Positions 62,500 through 64,000 of a stretch of DNA of 64,000 nucleotides are shown here, piece by piece. The notes below the pieces were generated by a model. That model was not told where the DNA came from, did no database searches, and worked only from the letters and a program-made list of their open reading frames with translations. The stretch spans positions 7,871,001 through 7,935,000 of the forward strand of contig NZ_AP023360.1 in NCBI RefSeq assembly GCF_018326265.1. Reading direction: 5' to 3'. The DNA comes from Catellatospora sp. IY07-71 (GTDB lineage Bacteria > Actinomycetota > Actinomycetes > Mycobacteriales > Micromonosporaceae). The translations under genes and the position numbers were made by a program. The stretch's first letter is position 1. Every line of letters begins with the position of its first letter.

Positions 62500-62560
62500 G
62501 TTGATCATGAACTTATGGACGTGTTCGACGGCGTGTCCCGACCCTGGCACCGTGATCAAC
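62500..62560. repeat. Palindromic element family C, copy 2
   Basis: Sixty-one bases with GTTGATCA and TGATCAAC ends, 54 of 61 identical to the inverse of copy 1 (48059-48119). It lies between the convergent pepP and pullulanase genes. Confidence 0.9.
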
Positions 62561-62569
62561 TGAACAGAC

Positions 62570-62602
62570 GAGGGGCGGCCCGCGCGATGCGGACCGCCCC
62601 TC
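62570..62602 (-). terminator. Pullulanase gene terminator
   Basis: GAGGGGCGG (62570-62578) and CCGCCCCTC (62594-62602) form a hairpin with a 15-base loop, 12 bases after the pullulanase stop on the minus strand. Confidence 0.65.
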
Positions 62603-62614
62603 GGCACGTGGGCG

Positions 62615-64000
62615 TCAGCGGGTGACGAAGACCGCCACCGTCCGGCCGGGGACCGTGAAGGTGCCGGTGGCCGGGGCGTACGCCGACTGGCGCACCAGCG
62701 GGTCCACCGAGCCGGCCAGCACCGGGTGCAGTCCGAGGCGGGCGTACTTCAGCGACGCCACGGTCTGGTCGACCGACGACGGGGTGCCGTTGAAGACCAC
62801 GACCACGGTCTTGCCGTCCTTCTTGAGGACCATGGTGATGACGCCCGGCGTCTCGGCCGCGCCGGACAGCGGGAACGTCACCGCCTGCTGCACCTCGGCC
62901 TGCGTACGCAGCTCGAACAGCGCGCTCGACGAGCGCACCCGCAGCAGCTCGGCGAACCGGTCCTTGGCCAGGTCGATCGCCGCGCAGCCCGGCACCAGCG
63001 CCGGATCGGCGAGCAGCGGCTTGGCGTAGGCCCACTTGCTCTCGTTGTCCGGCTTCGGCGGCAGGCCGAGGCCGAACCCGTTGCCGCTCGCGCAGTCCCA
63101 GCGGATGGCGTTGAACCAGTCGCCGGAGTTGTACGAGTTGCGGTCCAGCGACTTGCTGCGCAGCAGGTCCGAGCCCGCGGTGTAGAACCCGGTGCCCTGG
63201 CTGAACACCACCGTCGACAGCGCCAGCACCTGCATCCGCGCCCGGTCCGCCGCCGTGGTGTCCTGCGGCAGCTTGTACGCCAGCGCGTCGAACAGGATCT
63301 CGTTGTCGTGCGCGTCGACGTACGTCACCGCCTCACCGGGCGCCTTGGTGTACCCGGCCGGCGAGCCGTTGTAGTCCACCTCGGCCCCGCTCACCTTCGC
63401 CCCGCTGGAGTCGGTGAACGTGTACCCCGCCAGGTTGCCCACCAGCCCGACCTTGATCTGGTCCTGCTGGCGCAGCAGCCGCGCCTTCTGCTCGGCGGCC
63501 GTGCCGTTGACCGTGTCCCCGTTCGGGTCGGTGTACAGCCCCGACGCGAAGCCCTGGATCCGCGGGTTGCCGTCGAACGGGCCGCCGCCGCGCACGGCGT
63601 CGCGCAGCCGGTCGTTGAACGTGGCGATGCCGGTGCCCGCCATGTTCGCCTGCGTGGCCTGCTCGAACCGGGCGTCGTTCGCGACCTCGCCGAAGTTCCA
63701 GCCCTCGCCGTAGAGCAGGATCGACTTCCCGTCGACGCCGTCGCGGCTCAGCGTGAGCCGGTCCAGCGCCTCGCGCACGTCGAGCAGGTTCTGCTTCGGG
63801 TGGTGGCCCATCAGGTCGAACCGGAACCCGTCCACCCGGTAGGTCTTCGCCCAGGTGACCAGCGAGTCGACCACCAGCTTGCCCATCATCGCGTGTTCGG
63901 GCGCGGTGTTGGCGCAGCAGGTGGAGGTGGCCACGGCCCCGTCCGCCAGCAGGCGGTGGTAATAGCCGGGCACGATCCGGTCCAGCACCGACTTCGGGTC
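62615..64000 (-). CDS. Pullulanase-type alpha-1,6-glucosidase, N-terminus outside window
   Basis: The frame is open to the window end, so at least 461 C-terminal residues are seen. It is a GH13 debranching enzyme: [16 protein letters not shown] (catalytic Asp), [13 protein letters not shown] (acid/base Glu) and [12 protein letters not shown] (third Asp, His) are in the right order, followed by the [29 protein letters not shown] segment of pullulanases and a C-terminal beta domain. It breaks alpha-1,6 bonds in pullulan or glycogen-type glucans, probably secreted; the signal would lie outside. Confidence 0.92.
   Translation of the reverse strand, partial: DPKSVLDRIVPGYYHRLLADGAVATSTCCANTAPEHAMMGKLVVDSLVTWAKTYRVDGFRFDLMGHHPKQNLLDVREALDRLTLSRDGVDGKSILLYGEGWNFGEVANDARFEQATQANMAGTGIATFNDRLRDAVRGGGPFDGNPRIQGFASGLYTDPNGDTVNGTAAEQKARLLRQQDQIKVGLVGNLAGYTFTDSSGAKVSGAEVDYNGSPAGYTKAPGEAVTYVDAHDNEILFDALAYKLPQDTTAADRARMQVLALSTVVFSQGTGFYTAGSDLLRSKSLDRNSYNSGDWFNAIRWDCASGNGFGLGLPPKPDNESKWAYAKPLLADPALVPGCAAIDLAKDRFAELLRVRSSSALFELRTQAEVQQAVTFPLSGAAETPGVITMVLKKDGKTVVVVFNGTPSSVDQTVASLKYARLGLHPVLAGSVDPLVRQSAYAPATGTFTVPGRTVAVFVTR

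Overview
The window is about 64 kb of very GC-rich DNA with dense short-gap gene packing. Actinobacterial marker genes (a fabG-fabI-hemH cluster, Eis-type acetyltransferase, PucR/MmsA cluster, LigB-type ligase, DUF3097, conservon proteins) and many leaderless promoters (TANNNT about 7 bases before the start codon) indicate Actinomycetota. Micromonosporaceae is my best guess; the genus cannot be fixed from sequence alone. No rRNA, tRNA, CRISPR array, phage or transposase gene was found.

Layout. 1-4 kb: truncated membrane protein, NAD kinase, GNAT, CorA. 4-12 kb: class A PBP, PIG-V-like mannosyltransferase, Ser/Thr kinase, and a two-gene conservon remnant (sensor ATPase plus Roadblock). 12-14 kb: a tryptophan attenuator (leaderless 20-codon leader peptide with two Trp codons, antiterminator, intrinsic terminator) in front of a fused anthranilate synthase. 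14-16.6 kb: an EspC-like helical protein overlapping a WXG / RTX-repeat / M91 metallopeptidase protein, a candidate type VII secretion effector pair. 16.6-19.9 kb: membrane hydrolase, family A DNA polymerase, methyltransferase. 19.9-33 kb: two paralogous NgcEFG-type amino-sugar ABC operons, both without an ATPase gene; the first is coupled to an RpiR regulator and faces an N-acetylglucosamine-kinase-like gene, with an Eis-like acetyltransferase, LigB ligase and PspC protein between the operons. 33-38 kb: MmsA, class III aminotransferase and PucR regulator. 38-48.9 kb: secreted coiled-coil protein, SpoU methyltransferase, slipin/NfeD pair, beta-lactamase-fold hydrolase, DUF3097, HAD phosphatase, ferrochelatase, fabI, fabG. 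48.9-49.5 kb: no conventional gene, but an unusually strong Shine-Dalgarno folded into a hairpin and a 27-residue membrane peptide. 49.5-55.3 kb: MoxR/DUF58/VWA operon, a candidate sRNA, bacterial PH-domain proteins, a small SPOR-like protein. 55.3-64 kb: thioesterase/metallo-hydrolase pair, AhpD-like operon, asparagine synthetase, aminopeptidase P, and the C-terminal part of a pullulanase.

The most unusual general feature is a population of short dispersed palindromic elements (38-130 bp) belonging to several unrelated sequence families, four of them present in two or three copies in this window. They lie mainly at 3' ends and between genes, but one is inside the fabG-fabI operon, two lie in frame inside coding regions (a DUF58 gene and the EspC-like gene), and two carry the stop codon of their neighbour. 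The second general feature is leaderless transcription, including two cases in which the upstream gene's stop codon forms the first three bases of the next gene's -10 hexamer.
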